IMG/VR virus record: IMGVR_UViG_3300048927_000812
Location: 1-35,885 of that record
Direction: 5' to 3' (one strand)
DNA length: 35,885 nucleotides
Origin: a virus
A program made the position numbers and the translations under genes. Under the pieces are notes generated by a model that saw only the letters and a program-made list of their open reading frames with translations, had not been told where the DNA came from and did no database searches. Each line of letters begins with the position of its first letter. Position 1 is the stretch's first letter. Of the stretch, positions 24,462-32,174 are shown one piece after another.

Positions 24462-27236
24462 TCACTCGAACGGCGGCGTCCAATCGTCGGGTTCGGGCGA
24501 CTGCGCCGCAGGCGATGAGGGTTCGGGAGGCGGATCGTCGGCCTTGTCCTGCGACCCGAAGCGACCGGCCTTGATGTCGGCCACCTCGACCGTCGCCTCT
24601 ATGTCCAGCCACCAGACGCCGTTCGATGTCTTCCGCTCATAGCCACGGTCCTCCATGGCCTTGGCAAAGCCCTGCGCTGACCATTCAGCCTTGCCGCTTT
24701 CGCGCACCCACTCATTGAAGACCTCCAGCAGCTCGGAGGACCGCGTTCGCGCTCCATCCTTGTCCGCCGTACAATCCCGCAGGAACTGGCCGAGCTGGTC
24801 GCTCGCCTCTCGATATTTCTGCGTCGCGGCCTTCACGTTGGCGGACTCGGTCAGCCCGTTCATTTTCAGGTCCAGCAGGCCCGCCATCATCCGATTGAGG
24901 ACGCCCGACGCCTCCGATTTCAGCTTGTCGGGCAGGCGAATATCAATCTCGCTATCGGGAATGCGCACGGTCCACGGCACCAGGCGCACACGGCCCCAGA
25001 TGCCATCGTCATGGCCGGTGATCTTGGGCTTATAGTTGCCTTGGGCCGTCAGCTTGAAGGACGGGAGGAAGGAGAAGAAGCCCTTGTTCAGATGGCGGGC
25101 CTGAATGGCCTCACCGCCCGTGACTTCTTTGATGAGCGCTTCTGCCAGCTTCGCGCCCTTCTCCGGTTCGGAGGTGCGGAGGAAGCGGACCCCCGGCAAC
25201 TGGGCAAGGTCTGGCGTCGCGTCGGACCCCTTGCGCTTGTTCGATTGCTCCAGAAAGGTATCGAACTTGATGACCTGCGAATAGTCGCCAAGGATATGGG
25301 CGATCAGATCAGTCCACGTCGATTTGCCGTTGCGGCCCATGCCGTAGAAAAAGGCCATCTTGTGATAGCCGATGTCGCCGGTCGAACTCAGGCCCGCCCA
25401 TTGATGCAGGAACCGCCTGTCATCCTCATCGGGCATGACACGCGCAAAGAACCCGTCGTAACTCTCGCAGGTCGCCTTTGGATCATAGATGACCGCGCCC
25501 ATTTTCGTGATCAGATCATCGCGATTGTGCGGGAATAGCTTGATTTCAAGCCGTTTGCCGACAGTCACGATGCGCAGCGTCCCGTTCATGACATTCAGCG
25601 CCATGCGATCAGCGTCTAGGTGTTTGGCATCGATCGCGATTTCCCCGAACGACTTGGCCAGCGCCGCGACCGCGCCGATGCGGGACGCGCCCTCGCTCGA
25701 TTTGGCGTGGGCGTTGATCGTGTCGGAAAACATGGTCACGCCCTGTTTCGTCGCCTTCACCACGAAATCCAGCGCCGCCCGCTTTTCCTCATCGCTGGCA
25801 TCGGCGGGCAAATCTTCCTTGCACCCGCTCATTTCGACCAGATCAGCTTCGTTGCGGATAGCGCGGATGGTCTGAAACACCGCGTATATGACTTCGCCGG
25901 GCGTCTTGTCCTTCTCTTCGGTCAGCAGCGCCCAGCGCCGCCCGTCCCAGCGAAACCAGCCCAGTTCCCGGCAAAAGCGGAACAGGTGGCCAAAGCGGAC
26001 CTTGAACCGCTCGGCATTGCCTAGATCGGTCAGCGGCAGGAAAGCGCAGGCGCGATCGCGCTCTGCGTCGGGCGGCATGCCGATGCGCCGGTTGTCGCCC
26101 CCTGACCCCCGCTGTTCAACCGGGGCGCCTTCCTCCATCTGGAAGGATGGCAATCCATAGTCCTCTGGGGAGGGCCCGGGAGCGGAAGGAGCGGAAGGAG
26201 CGGAAGGAGCGGAAGGAGCATCGCCCGCCCCCGCGCGGAAGTAGGCGCCAGCGGCGGAGCGACGCGCGCGACGGTCGGCCCGTTCCTGTGCAGCGGCCGC
26301 GACCTCTCCGAGGTCGCGAGGTTTTTCGAGGCCTGCTATCCAGCCGCTTTCAATCGTGGCCTGCAACTGGGCATCATCGTCGCGGCCGGGATTGCGGCGG
26401 GCGCTATCCTCTATCGCCGCACGGGCGACCGATTCCCGCAGCGCCCCGGCCGCGACCAGCGTAGCGATCTGAAAGGCGCTCTTGTTCAACTGCGGATTGC
26501 GGCTGCCCGATGCTGCCGTTTCGATCAGGCGGCATTCCGCCTCCAGCGCCGACAGGGCGTAGCGCCGGAGCGAATCGTCAACATTGTCATCATGGACGGG
26601 CGCAGGGCGGCGGGCAGGGGTGGGCGCATCCTGCTTGACCGGCTTGCGCAATATGTCGACCAGCGCACCGGGCGCCTCGACAATATTGGCATCAGCCTCG
26701 CCGCGCAGCCACCGATAAGCGACACCATCGGCGTTGATGCTGGGCGGCGCGATGACATATCCGCCCTTGCCGCGCACGTCGACATGGTCGGGCAGGCTGC
26801 CGCTGTTGCGGATCTCTGCGCCTCCATCATCCGGCCAGGTCAGCCACACATGGACGCCGCCCGATGGGGTGCGCGATGAAAGCGAGGCGGGCAGGGCAAC
26901 GCCCATCTGGGCCTCAAGCTCACCGCGCAGCCGCTCCAGCGTCCACTCTTCACCGGTATCATCATCATGGCGCGGGTCGAAATCGAGGACGAACAGGCGG
27001 TCATGGCCCGTCGCCACGCCCACCATCGCCTTGGGCCAGCGCGCCCACCATTCGCCAATCGTTTCACTGTCGGTGGTGGCCTTGCTGACCCCGCCGCTAT
27101 TCTTGATCGGCTTGCCCTCGGCATCGACCTCTTTGGGCGGCAGCGGGCGCTTTGTGCGCGGATTGCACGGGAAAACCGGCCACCCGCGCGCCGCATAATC
27201 GAGGGCGGCAACCAGATACGGATTGATTGAAGACAC
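24462..27236 (-). CDS. Bifunctional PrimPol / D5-like helicase (P4-type primase-helicase)
   Basis: The 924-residue protein starts at GTG 27236. Residues 1 to about 200 form a primase-polymerase domain: AARGWPVFPCNPRTKRP at the N-terminus, the metal-binding LDFDPRHD with Asp85 and Asp87, GGVHVW with His129, and GKGGYVIAPPS. A linker follows (about 200-400) with an APS repeat. The D5-N/helicase part holds HQWAGLSSTG and Walker A GMGRNGKST (632-640), with a later SEPEKGAKLAEALIKEVTGG segment. The C-terminal 80 residues look like a winged helix (FNEWV...GYERKTSNGVWWLDI), then an acidic/Pro tail. This is a complete initiator-primase-helicase of self-replicating phages. Confidence 0.93.
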   Translation of the reverse strand: MSSINPYLVAALDYAARGWPVFPCNPRTKRPLPPKEVDAEGKPIKNSGGVSKATTDSETIGEWWARWPKAMVGVATGHDRLFVLDFDPRHDDDTGEEWTLERLRGELEAQMGVALPASLSSRTPSGGVHVWLTWPDDGGAEIRNSGSLPDHVDVRGKGGYVIAPPSINADGVAYRWLRGEADANIVEAPGALVDILRKPVKQDAPTPARRPAPVHDDNVDDSLRRYALSALEAECRLIETAASGSRNPQLNKSAFQIATLVAAGALRESVARAAIEDSARRNPGRDDDAQLQATIESGWIAGLEKPRDLGEVAAAAQERADRRARRSAAGAYFRAGAGDAPSAPSAPSAPSAPGPSPEDYGLPSFQMEEGAPVEQRGSGGDNRRIGMPPDAERDRACAFLPLTDLGNAERFKVRFGHLFRFCRELGWFRWDGRRWALLTEEKDKTPGEVIYAVFQTIRAIRNEADLVEMSGCKEDLPADASDEEKRAALDFVVKATKQGVTMFSDTINAHAKSSEGASRIGAVAALAKSFGEIAIDAKHLDADRMALNVMNGTLRIVTVGKRLEIKLFPHNRDDLITKMGAVIYDPKATCESYDGFFARVMPDEDDRRFLHQWAGLSSTGDIGYHKMAFFYGMGRNGKSTWTDLIAHILGDYSQVIKFDTFLEQSNKRKGSDATPDLAQLPGVRFLRTSEPEKGAKLAEALIKEVTGGEAIQARHLNKGFFSFLPSFKLTAQGNYKPKITGHDDGIWGRVRLVPWTVRIPDSEIDIRLPDKLKSEASGVLNRMMAGLLDLKMNGLTESANVKAATQKYREASDQLGQFLRDCTADKDGARTRSSELLEVFNEWVRESGKAEWSAQGFAKAMEDRGYERKTSNGVWWLDIEATVEVADIKAGRFGSQDKADDPPPEPSSPAAQSPEPDDWTPPFE
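26183..26217 (-). repeat. Four 9-bp repeats (Ala-Pro-Ser linker) within the primase gene
   Basis: The plus strand reads four tandem copies of CGGAAGGA with 9-base spacing (26183, 26192, 26201 and 26210). On the coding strand they encode Ala-Pro-Ser four times in the linker between PrimPol and helicase domains. The GGAAGGA core is the same as in the cluster downstream of the gene, and one more TGGAAGGA is at 26140-26147. Confidence 0.85.
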
Positions 27237-27302
27237 GAAATCCCACCCCGAAAATCAGGCGAAAAGGCAACAGCGATGGAAGAATGAAGGGGTCAGGCCG
27301 AC

Positions 27303-27767
27303 CTAAAACGGGACTTCATCGTCCAGGCCATTATCGAAATTGCGGCCGCCAGCGTCGCCACTCGATCCGCCGAAGCCCGGCCCGTCCTGATAGCCGCTAT
27401 AGTCGCTGCGCCCGCCGCCGTTGCCGCCAGCGCTATCGAGCATCTGCAACTTGGCATCGAATCCGCTCAGCACCACTTCTGTCGACCAGCGGTCGTTGCC
27501 CGACTGATCCTGCCATTTGCGGGTGCGCAGCTGACCGCCGATGAAGAGCTTGCTGCCCTTCTTCACATATTGCTCAACCACCTGAACCAGCGGACCGAAC
27601 ACGACGACGCTATGCCATTCGGTACGCTCTTTCTTCTCGCCGGAACTGCGATCTTTCCAGCGCTCGCTGGTGGCGAGGCGAATCGACGCCACCTTATCGC
27701 CACCCTGTAGGCCGCGAATCTCAGGGTCTGCGCCCACATTTCCAATCAACCGAACTTCATTCAACAT
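27303..27767 (-). CDS. ssb: Single-stranded DNA-binding protein
   Basis: The 154-residue protein starts at ATG 27767 (GGAG eight bases upstream). The OB-fold signature is clear: LIGNVGADPEIR, ATSERWKDR, TEWHSVVVFG, VEQYVKKGSKLFIGGQL and a RKWQDQSGNDRW strand. A Gly-rich linker then leads to the acidic tip LDDEVPF, which in bacterial SSB recruits replication and repair proteins. It lies between the clamp and primase genes and would coat ssDNA during phage replication. Its ATG overlaps the end of the small Cys-rich gene by 11 bases. Confidence 0.97.
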   Translation of the reverse strand: MLNEVRLIGNVGADPEIRGLQGGDKVASIRLATSERWKDRSSGEKKERTEWHSVVVFGPLVQVVEQYVKKGSKLFIGGQLRTRKWQDQSGNDRWSTEVVLSGFDAKLQMLDSAGGNGGGRSDYSGYQDGPGFGGSSGDAGGRNFDNGLDDEVPF

Positions 27768-27987
27768 GGATCAGACTCCAACGAAACATACAGACGGATT
27801 TGCCAGGATCATGCGCCTGCCGGTGGGGCGTCGTGATCAGGCGCGAGGTCAACATGCTGGCGCTATGGTTCGTGCAATTGACGGTGCCGCAGCGTGGGCA
27901 GGGGGTTCGGGCGGCGCGCATCAGGGAAGCGTCGTCAGCTTTGAGCCTCGCCAGACGCCCGAAGCTCTTGCGACCGAGAATGCTCAT
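27757..27987 (-). CDS. Small Cys-rich protein, possible zinc ribbon
   Basis: The start at ATG 27987 overlaps the previous stop by four bases (ATGA), with AGGA about nine bases upstream; longer starts would overlap the previous gene. The 76-residue protein has a CPRCGTVNC cluster (residues about 30-38), a candidate zinc knuckle, after a basic N-terminus (MSILGRKSFGRLARLK). It ends inside the ssb gene (11-base overlap). Position within the replication operon suggests a DNA-related role. Function unknown. Confidence 0.6.
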   Translation of the reverse strand: MSILGRKSFGRLARLKADDASLMRAARTPCPRCGTVNCTNHSASMLTSRLITTPHRQAHDPGKSVCMFRWSLIHVE

Positions 27988-28190
27988 TCGTCGCTTTCCT
28001 TCCCGGCAATCGCGCCGATCTTCTTCATGAGCTGTTCGGCCCGTGTGCGATCGGCGCGGTGCGATCCGCCTGCGGTGCATTCCATGATGATGCGGGCCAG
28101 CGATTCGATTTCATGGGCGCGGCGGTAGAAGGTGCCCGATGACAGCAGCGGCTTGACCCCCGTGTCCGAACGCTCTGCCCCCGCGTCCAT
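27984..28190 (-). CDS. Small replication-operon protein, 68 residues
   Basis: The gene lies four bases after the beta-clamp stop and overlaps the next gene by four bases (ATGA), so it is part of the same operon. The protein has FYRRAHEIESLARIIMECT, a helical segment, and a charged C-terminus (RAEQLMKKIGAIAGKESDE). There is no membrane segment or recognisable motif. The ribosome binding site is poor (AGGA very close to the ATG), so coupling to clamp translation is likely. Confidence 0.6.
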   Translation of the reverse strand: MDAGAERSDTGVKPLLSSGTFYRRAHEIESLARIIMECTAGGSHRADRTRAEQLMKKIGAIAGKESDE

Positions 28191-28194
28191 CGTC

Positions 28195-29325
28195 CTAGAC
28201 CCGCATCGGCATCAGGACATATACGCGGTCGGCTTCGTCACTTTGCTGCCAGAGCGTACCGGTCGCCGCGTCCGCCATATGAACGCAGGCGCGGGAGCCT
28301 TCTGCACCGGTGCCTTTCAGGTGGCCCAGAATGTCCAACAGATAGCGGCCATTGAAACCGATCCGCAGCGGATCACCTTCATATTCGCACTCGACCTCTT
28401 CAGTCGCCGTCCCGTTTTCAACGCTGGTCACCTGAAGCGTGACCACCTTGGCGTCGAACTGAAGGGCGATGGTTCGCGTCTTTTCGCTGCTGATGGTCAG
28501 CATCCGTTCGACCGCTGCGGCCAGCGGCCCAGGCTCGAACCATGCAGCCTTGTCGCTGGCGGACGGGATGACGCGGGTATAATCGGGGAACTGGCCGTCA
28601 ATAGGCTTCCCTGTCAGGATCGTCGCGCCCACATCGAAACGGAAGCGCGTGGTGCTGATCGATACATCGACCGTGGTCGTGACCTCATCCAACTGATGCG
28701 ACAGCGCGCTGATGGCCTTTTTCGGCATGATGATGTCCGGCATTTCCTCGGCGCCCTCAGCGGCGTCGGTGCGGAGGCGGGCAAGGCGATGCCCGTCGGT
28801 CGCCGCAGCCACCATCCTGCCGGATCCGTCCGGGACATGGACGAAAATCCCTTTGAGATAATAGCGAACATCCTCGGTCGACATGGCGAAACCGACACTG
28901 TCGATCATCGCGGCCAGCTTGCCCGCGTCCTGCTCCCACTGGGCATCCCAGTCGCTCATTCCAAGCGTTGGAAATTCATCGACCGGCAAGGTCGGCAGTT
29001 TGAAACGGGCGCGACCGCAGGTGATGGCGATGCCGGTATTGCCGTCGGCCTTGATCGTCGCGACGCCGTCCACCGGCAGCTTGCCCGCGATCTTTTCCAG
29101 CGTCCCGGCATCGGCGCAAAACGCCATCGCCTTATTCTTGCCTACCTCTTCAAGATCGATGACCTTTTCAATCATCAGCTCCAGGTCGGTGCCGGTCAGG
29201 TGCATCTGCCCCGGCGTCGATCGAACCATCACACAGGAGAGCATCGGAACGGTGCAACGCGCTTCTACCACGGCCTTGATGGCCTTCAGGCCGCCGCGCA
29301 GGGCTTTGACATTTACTTGGATCAA
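28195..29325 (-). CDS. dnaN: DNA polymerase III beta sliding clamp
   Basis: The start is TTG 29325: GGAG lies seven bases upstream and the codon overlaps the previous stop (TTGA). The frame upstream of it has unlikely, Arg-rich composition. The 376-residue product has the three-domain clamp pattern: TDLELMI, LPVDEFPTLG in domain 1, FAMSTEDVRYYLKGIFVHV and ATDGHRLARL in domain 2, PIDGQFPDYTRVIP in domain 3, and GFNGRYLLDIL and VYVLMPMRV at the end. The clamp tethers polymerase and other enzymes to DNA. No phage DNA polymerase gene is seen, so it probably serves host Pol III. Confidence 0.95.
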   Translation of the reverse strand: MIQVNVKALRGGLKAIKAVVEARCTVPMLSCVMVRSTPGQMHLTGTDLELMIEKVIDLEEVGKNKAMAFCADAGTLEKIAGKLPVDGVATIKADGNTGIAITCGRARFKLPTLPVDEFPTLGMSDWDAQWEQDAGKLAAMIDSVGFAMSTEDVRYYLKGIFVHVPDGSGRMVAAATDGHRLARLRTDAAEGAEEMPDIIMPKKAISALSHQLDEVTTTVDVSISTTRFRFDVGATILTGKPIDGQFPDYTRVIPSASDKAAWFEPGPLAAAVERMLTISSEKTRTIALQFDAKVVTLQVTSVENGTATEEVECEYEGDPLRIGFNGRYLLDILGHLKGTGAEGSRACVHMADAATGTLWQQSDEADRVYVLMPMRV

Positions 29326-29582
29326 TGCGGCTCTCCTTGGAAATAGGGCGCGGGGGCGGCGCCGGGGCCTTTGGCGCCGCTCCCCGCTATGCCGTGCCCC
29401 AGGGGGGATTGAGCCACGGCAATCTGATTTTCGGTTTCGCGGTCGATTTCGTCGGCCCAATATTCGGCCGTGTCGAAATCCACCTCGTAGGTTTCGGGCA
29501 GATTGGCGAGCATGCACCGGCCCATCTGGTTGTAGCGCGCCTCGAAATGGCGCCGCGTGATCTGCATATCCACGAAGGTCAC
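29322..29582 (-). CDS. Hypothetical protein upstream of the clamp gene
   Basis: The start is most likely GTG 29582, which overlaps the previous stop by four bases (GTGA) and has GAGGG upstream; ATG 29567 is an alternative. The 86 residues begin VTFVDMQITRRHFEARYNQM, contain an acidic helical part (FDTAEYWADEIDRETENQ) and a Gly/Ala/Pro-rich C-terminus. The stop overlaps the clamp start by four bases. No family recognised. Confidence 0.6.
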   Translation of the reverse strand: MTFVDMQITRRHFEARYNQMGRCMLANLPETYEVDFDTAEYWADEIDRETENQIAVAQSPLGHGIAGSGAKGPGAAPAPYFQGEPH

Positions 29583-30085
29583 AGCAGCGCCCTCAGCGTC
29601 TGCGCGCCCGTGTCGGCAATGGTGATGACGCGCCGCTCCAGGGGGGACGGCTCCCAAACCGAGATCCGGCCGTCACGCACAAGGCAACGGACCCGATAGG
29701 AAGCGGCAACGCTATCCTGAAGGCCGACGATGCGCGCCAGCTCCGCATTGGTCGGGCACGGCTCGCCCCGGTTGGCGGCGCGCACCAGCTGGCGGAACAC
29801 CGCCTGCGTCGAGCGCTTCGCATCGTCGGAGCGGATCTTGAAATGCCCAGGGTTCAGGACACGCCGCCGCTCTTTCGGCGTCGGCAGCCGCTGCATGATG
29901 AAGCGGAAACCGCCATCGGTCGCCCGCTTCGATGTCATGGTGACCAACCCACGCTCATGGAGCGCGCGAACGGCCGCGCCGATCGCTTCGCCGGGCCGCT
30001 TCCCGGTGCAATAGACGGCATCTTCGCCGGGAGCCGCGCGCTCGACCCAGTCCTGCGCCTGCTCAGGCTTCATTATTTGCATCAT
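29579..30085 (-). CDS. Winged-helix (LexA-like N-domain) regulator or replication protein
   Basis: The 168-residue protein overlaps the previous stop by four bases (ATGA). The last 70 residues carry CPTNAELARIVGLQDSVAAS followed by YRVRCLVRDGRISVW, a winged helix of the LexA-DNA-binding type. A first winged-helix-like unit is possible around GEAIGAAVRALHERGLVTMT (residues 32-51). Being early in the replication operon suggests a regulator or origin-binding protein; neither can be chosen from the sequence. Confidence 0.7.
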   Translation of the reverse strand: MMQIMKPEQAQDWVERAAPGEDAVYCTGKRPGEAIGAAVRALHERGLVTMTSKRATDGGFRFIMQRLPTPKERRRVLNPGHFKIRSDDAKRSTQAVFRQLVRAANRGEPCPTNAELARIVGLQDSVAASYRVRCLVRDGRISVWEPSPLERRVITIADTGAQTLRALL

Positions 30086-30573
30086 TGCTCCCCCGATACG
30101 GCGCGAAGTTGGGTCAACAGCTGCACGGCAATCGCGACCAGCTGCTCAGCGTCATCGAGCAGCCCATGCTTTTTGACATCTTGGGCGCAGACGCGCTGAT
30201 CGTCGGCGAGGGACGCGCAGATCTTCGTCACAATCTCGGCCGCCTCCGTCGATACCGCGCCGACCTGCGTCATCCAGTCGCGCGCGTCGGTTTCGACCTC
30301 TGGCAGCGGGAACAGTTCGAAACCCTGCATGTGGGCAAGCGCGCGCGTGATATGGGGCCAGCCAGCCCTACCTTGGCCCAGCCGCTCAAGATGCGGCACC
30401 AAACGGAGCGGAATGAAGCCCGCCTTTTCCGAATTGCCCCAGTCGTTCACGACCGACTGCGCCCGCTCCATTATACGGGCGACATAAACCTGCTTGTCGA
30501 CTGCTACAGCCGCGGCGGTCGCATCCTTCAATGCGATGTCGGTTGCAGTAAGTTCGAGGCCACCGGGGATCAT
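30082..30573 (-). CDS. Hypothetical early protein, 163 residues
   Basis: ATG 30573 is preceded by GAGGG about eight bases upstream. The protein is mostly helical (DKQVYVARIMERAQSVVNDW, then a later EQLVAIAVQLLTQLRAVSG helix) with a central GFIPLRLVPHLERLGQGRAG segment. It starts the chain of four-base overlaps that runs through the replication genes (30082, 29579, 29322), so they form one operon. No family recognised and no catalytic motif visible. Confidence 0.65.
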   Translation of the reverse strand: MIPGGLELTATDIALKDATAAAVAVDKQVYVARIMERAQSVVNDWGNSEKAGFIPLRLVPHLERLGQGRAGWPHITRALAHMQGFELFPLPEVETDARDWMTQVGAVSTEAAEIVTKICASLADDQRVCAQDVKKHGLLDDAEQLVAIAVQLLTQLRAVSGEQ

Positions 30574-30680
30574 TAGGCAAGCCCTCTAGGGGCGCGGTCA
30601 CGAATATTCAGAACCTTGTCCTGATCCGCGCCCCCTTCGGCTATCGTGCGGCCGCATTGATTCGCACGAAAGGAACTAGA

Positions 30681-30905
30681 ATGGCCGAAACTGTCATCAC
30701 CCCGCAGGGCACCGACGCAATCGAGGTCGGCGGCTTCCATGATGACGCTGGCAATCGTTTTATCGGCCTGAACTTCAAAGCGCCGAACGGCGATAACACG
30801 GTCGTCACCTTCACCCCGGCCCTGTTCGACGCTTATGCTGAGCACCTTGCGCAGGCGGCTGCCCAGATGACCGGAGACGATTACTGGCGCAACGTTCCGA
30901 AGTGA
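30681..30905 (+). CDS. Small protein encoded opposite the early leftward operon
   Basis: ATG 30681 has AAGGA six bases upstream; the frame eight codons further upstream lacks this. The 74-residue protein reads MAETVITPQGTDAIEVGGF, then a LNFKAPNG strand and helices ending QMTGDDYWRNVPK. The opposite-strand frame (30573-30950) has less protein-like composition and was rejected. The gene faces against the early leftward transcription unit between cro and the replication operon, so it could be expressed in the lysogen or act as antisense. Function unknown. Confidence 0.6.
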   Translation: MAETVITPQGTDAIEVGGFHDDAGNRFIGLNFKAPNGDNTVVTFTPALFDAYAEHLAQAAAQMTGDDYWRNVPK

Positions 30906-30946
30906 CGGAGCGTCAACCCAAGCGATGAGGTTGGTTGGGGAGGGCA

Positions 30947-31183
30947 TCATGCAGCCTCCCCGATATTTTTGGCCACACTTTCGGGTGACGACACGGCCAC
31001 CGCCTTGGTAGCGCTCAGGTCAATCTTGAGCTTGTTCGCCATCGCTTGGACGCCGGGCATTCGCCATCGGGGAATGCCAGCCCCCGACTTCCAGCTAGAG
31101 ACAGTGGATGGCGGAAGCCCAAGTTCACGCGCTACTGCGCTTGTCCCGCCAAGCGCTGAAATGATGTCAGATGCCTTTTCCAT
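30947..31183 (-). CDS. cro: Cro-like HTH repressor
   Basis: ATG 31183 is preferred; GTG 31189 is two codons upstream. The 78-residue protein has ASDIISALGGTSAVARELGL, a YdaS/Cro-type helix-turn-helix (recognition helix around PSTVSSWKSGAGIPRWRM) and a C-terminus NKLKIDLSATKAVAV. It is divergent from the CI-like repressor across three operators, as Cro is in lambda. The promoter -10 ends seven bases before the ATG, so the mRNA may be leaderless. It would be the first gene of the leftward lytic transcript. Confidence 0.8.
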   Translation of the reverse strand: MEKASDIISALGGTSAVARELGLPPSTVSSWKSGAGIPRWRMPGVQAMANKLKIDLSATKAVAVSSPESVAKNIGEAA

Positions 31184-31189
31184 GGCCAC

Positions 31190-31218
31190 GAATTACGATT
31201 TTCGTAATTCAGTTGCAA
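31190..31218 (-). promoter_or_regulatory. Predicted leftward early promoter (cro)
   Basis: On the minus strand, -35 TTGCAA (31213-31218), a 17-base spacer and -10 TAATTC (31190-31195). Operator O1 fills the spacer and most of the -10. The predicted start is about 31183-31184, at the cro ATG. Hexamer match is partial, but spacing and operator register equal those of the rightward promoter at 32191. Confidence 0.65.
31191..31209. promoter_or_regulatory. Operator O1 (perfect palindrome)
   Basis: AATTACGA-TTT-TCGTAATT: 8-bp arms, perfect inverted repeat with a 3-base centre. It lies within the cro promoter. It is the best copy of the operator and likely the target of CI and Cro. Confidence 0.9.
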
Positions 31219-31224
31219 GCGAGA

Positions 31225-31243
31225 AATTACGATGTTCGTTATC
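31225..31243. promoter_or_regulatory. Operator O2
   Basis: AATTACGA-TGT-TCGTTATC: left arm perfect, right arm degenerate. It starts 34 bases from the start of O1 and 26 from O3, a spacing that could allow cooperative binding. Confidence 0.75.
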
Positions 31244-31270
31244 GACCGGCGGTTACGATTTTCGCAATGT
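31242..31270 (+). promoter_or_regulatory. Possible weak cI promoter
   Basis: If the register of the other two promoters is applied to O3, -35 is TCGACC (31242-31247), spacer 17, and -10 is CAATGT (31265-31270). The start would fall at about 31277, the GTG of cI. Weak hexamers, so this is a hypothesis. Confidence 0.35.
31251..31269. promoter_or_regulatory. Operator O3
   Basis: GGTTACGA-TTT-TCGCAATG: inner TTACGA-TTT-TCG conserved, outer bases degenerate. It is next to the cI start and may mediate autoregulation. Confidence 0.75.
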
Positions 31271-31276
31271 ACCCGA

Positions 31277-31897
31277 GTGCTAAGCCATGATGAACTTCTC
31301 GCCGAACTAAGGGCACAGCTTGCTCAACGCAGGTTCACCCAGAAGGCGCTTGCTGCCCACCTCCGAGTGGCCCCAGCGCGCGTAAATGAGATGCTGAAAG
31401 GCGAACGACGCATTCAAGGAAACGAAGTGCGCCCCCTCGCTGAATGGTTAGGCGTGACCGACGCTCCAGCGTCAAAGCCCTTGCCCGAAGGTGCGAAGCC
31501 GGTCACGTCGGTCCCACTCTTGGGCGAAGTCCCCGCAGGGCCATGGCGAGAGGCTATTCGCAGCTCAAACCATTATGTCCAAGTGGCTCTGCCCGGAACA
31601 CGCCCGAACGCCTATGCTCTAGAGGTAACGGGTGACTCGATGGATAAGCTGGTGCGCAATGGCGCCACCATAGTTGTCGACCCAGACGACATCGATCTCT
31701 TTGATAAGTGGCTCTATGTGGTGCGGAATGCAGACGGCGATGTCACTTTCAAACAATATCGGGACGCGCCAGCCAGATTAGTGCCTTGCTCGCGCAATCC
31801 CGTACATCAGACGATTCCCGTCACCGACCGAGAATATGAAATCCTTGGGCGGGTAGTCTTGATAACGGTCCCACCAGATCAAGCGGCTCTGGATTGA
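31277..31897 (+). CDS. CI-like S24-family repressor
   Basis: GTG 31277 is chosen. ATG 31232, upstream in frame, lies inside operator O2 and would make the operator region coding. The 206-residue product has an N-terminal HTH (RRFTQKALAAHLRVAPARVN), a linker, the Ala87-Gly88 cleavage site in LLGEVPAGPW, the catalytic Ser121 in EVTGDSMDKL and Lys159 in GDVTFKQYRD. This is an autocleavable, RecA-responsive repressor as in lambda. No Shine-Dalgarno is seen, consistent with a leaderless mRNA. It faces cro across O1-O3 and also overlaps a convergent gene by 19 bases. Confidence 0.9.
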   Translation: MLSHDELLAELRAQLAQRRFTQKALAAHLRVAPARVNEMLKGERRIQGNEVRPLAEWLGVTDAPASKPLPEGAKPVTSVPLLGEVPAGPWREAIRSSNHYVQVALPGTRPNAYALEVTGDSMDKLVRNGATIVVDPDDIDLFDKWLYVVRNADGDVTFKQYRDAPARLVPCSRNPVHQTIPVTDREYEILGRVVLITVPPDQAALD

Positions 31898-32073
31898 ACC
31901 CGTCCCCTGCGCGCCTGAATGCCGCCTGGAACAGTCACGTAAAAACATCCCCACTCATCATAGCTTCCTAGCCCCCGCGCAATCAGGTCACGCCGCGTTT
32001 TCTCCTTGCAGTTGCGCCAAGGGCCGACAGGTGTTGCGAAGCACACAGCGCGATACCAAACGATTTCCGTCAA
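31879..32073 (-). CDS. Small convergent protein opposite the repressor end
   Basis: A TTG at 32073 has GGAGG five bases upstream; earlier in-frame codons to 32169 lack a site. The 64-residue product has GPWRNCKEKTRRDLIARGLG followed by SYDEWGCFYVTVPGGI, a folded-looking pattern that I have the impression of having seen in sphingomonad hypothetical proteins. It ends 19 bases inside the repressor gene. Its promoter may lie near operators O4/O5 and would be divergent from the 32247 gene. Function unknown, gene status moderate. Confidence 0.5.
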   Translation of the reverse strand: MTEIVWYRAVCFATPVGPWRNCKEKTRRDLIARGLGSYDEWGCFYVTVPGGIQARRGRVQSRAA

Positions 32074-32174
32074 TCCCACCTCCCGAATCGTGAGCGACCG
32101 ATAAAGAACAAATTGCGAACATGGATCAACCCGCAGCGCCGAAAATAGCTGTGGAAAAACAGTCCACAAGCGCA

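Noticed and set aside
26183-26217. Possible CRISPR-like direct repeats
   Set aside because: The repeats are 9 bases, contiguous, in frame and encode Ala-Pro-Ser; no spacers.
28132-29346. 404-codon plus-strand open frame
   Set aside because: Opposite the beta clamp, which has clear family motifs; no ribosome binding site or motif in the plus frame.
30573-30950. 125-codon minus-strand frame between the replication operon and cro
   Set aside because: The opposite-strand gene 30681-30905 has a good ribosome binding site and more natural composition.
31232-31276. Upstream ATG for the CI-like repressor
   Set aside because: The ATG lies inside operator O2 and the added 15 residues span O2 and O3; no ribosome binding site.
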